Shown in pieces: positions 45,784 through 45,977 of a stretch of DNA of 45,977 bases. The stretch spans positions 1 through 45,977 of IMG/VR virus record IMGVR_UViG_3300032265_000714; one strand, written 5' to 3'. Numbering within the stretch: the stretch's first letter is position 1; each line of letters begins with the position of its first letter. The translations under genes and the position numbers were made by a program. The DNA is from a virus. Below the pieces are notes generated by a model. It saw only the letters and a program-made list of their open reading frames with translations, ran no database searches and had not been told where the DNA came from.

Positions 45784-45977
45784 AAAAAGAACACGACGAG
45801 TATCTATGTAAGGTATACCCAAAGATGATGGTGAACCGCAACAAGCACATGCAGGAAACTTGTATGTGTTGGGGTTTTGAATGTGGTGATGGTTGGTTCC
45901 AGATCCTAAATCAACTCATGGGCAATATCCAGCATCACATTGATTGGAAGGAACGTCAGCGCGAAGTTGCTATCAAA
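45780..45977 (+). CDS. Partial protein of unknown function, cut by the window edge
   Basis: Starts with ATG at 45780 overlapping the preceding stop; 66 codons are visible without a stop. The segment ETCMCWGFECGDGWF near residues 26-40, followed by IQHHIDWKERQRE, occurs in conserved large-phage proteins of unknown role. The three Cys suggest a metal site. The 3' end is missing. Confidence 0.72.
   Translation, partial: MKKEHDEYLCKVYPKMMVNRNKHMQETCMCWGFECGDGWFQILNQLMGNIQHHIDWKERQREVAIK

Noticed and set aside
1-45977. Stop-codon reassignment, seen in some large phages
   Set aside because: TAA, TAG and TGA all end frames at sensible places, often as ATGA overlaps, and no suppressor tRNA with a matching anticodon was found.

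Overview
The window looks like part of a large tailed bacteriophage genome (AT-rich, tightly packed, standard stop codons). Evidence: an array of 28 tRNA or tRNA-like genes that all encode CCA; a tail-fibre gene (17394-18881) and a second probable virion fibre gene (35873-36433); many sub-100-residue genes of unknown role; and two promoter grammars. One is near-consensus sigma70 (TTGACA, 17 nt, TATAAT) in front of tRNAs and small genes. The other is the T4-type late octamer TATAAATA in front of the fibre and accessory operons. This suggests a T4-superfamily myovirus of a Gram-negative host. Host and phage species cannot be named from the sequence.

Layout. (1) 1-4093: dense tRNA array with 20 tRNA genes. 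Between them lie unusual non-coding spacers, four of which are closed by 16-20 bp inverted repeats, so they look like structured RNAs or processing sites. (2) 4094-14467: eight more conventional tRNAs alternate with protein genes: Fe(II)/2-oxoglutarate-type oxygenases, a B12-type radical SAM protein, SGNH-like proteins, an amidinotransferase, a QueG-like Fe-S protein, a parvulin and an RNA polymerase omega-like subunit. Two protein genes run into the tRNA behind them and stop inside it. Together the tRNAs cover all 20 amino acids plus an initiator. (3) 14498-17337: small unknown genes, a GIY-YIG-like protein and a metallophosphoesterase, ending at a clear terminator. (4) 17361-43298: tail fibre, then about 24 kb of accessory metabolism in short, overlapping, alternating operons. 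It holds seven radical SAM proteins, six hydroxylase-like proteins, a tryptophan-halogenase-like flavoprotein, a desaturase-like membrane protein, complete and truncated adenylate-forming enzymes, a PP-loop amidotransferase, a small kinase, a Cys phosphatase, two beta-propeller-like proteins, a PLP enzyme, methyltransferases and a second fibre gene. Several of these operons carry late-type promoters. (5) 43298-45977: an odd long-arm tRNA, an exported HExxH protein, an AbrB-like protein, a translation initiation factor IF-1 homologue and unknown small genes, the last one cut by the window edge.

How the parts fit (inference): the sigma70-type promoters would supply tRNAs, the omega-like subunit and small host-takeover genes early. 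The late-type promoters would drive virion fibres together with the tailoring enzymes, so the products of the radical SAM/hydroxylase/halogenase island may modify a virion component, a glycan or a small molecule late in infection. IF-1, an initiator-like tRNA and a full tRNA set point to strong investment in translation.
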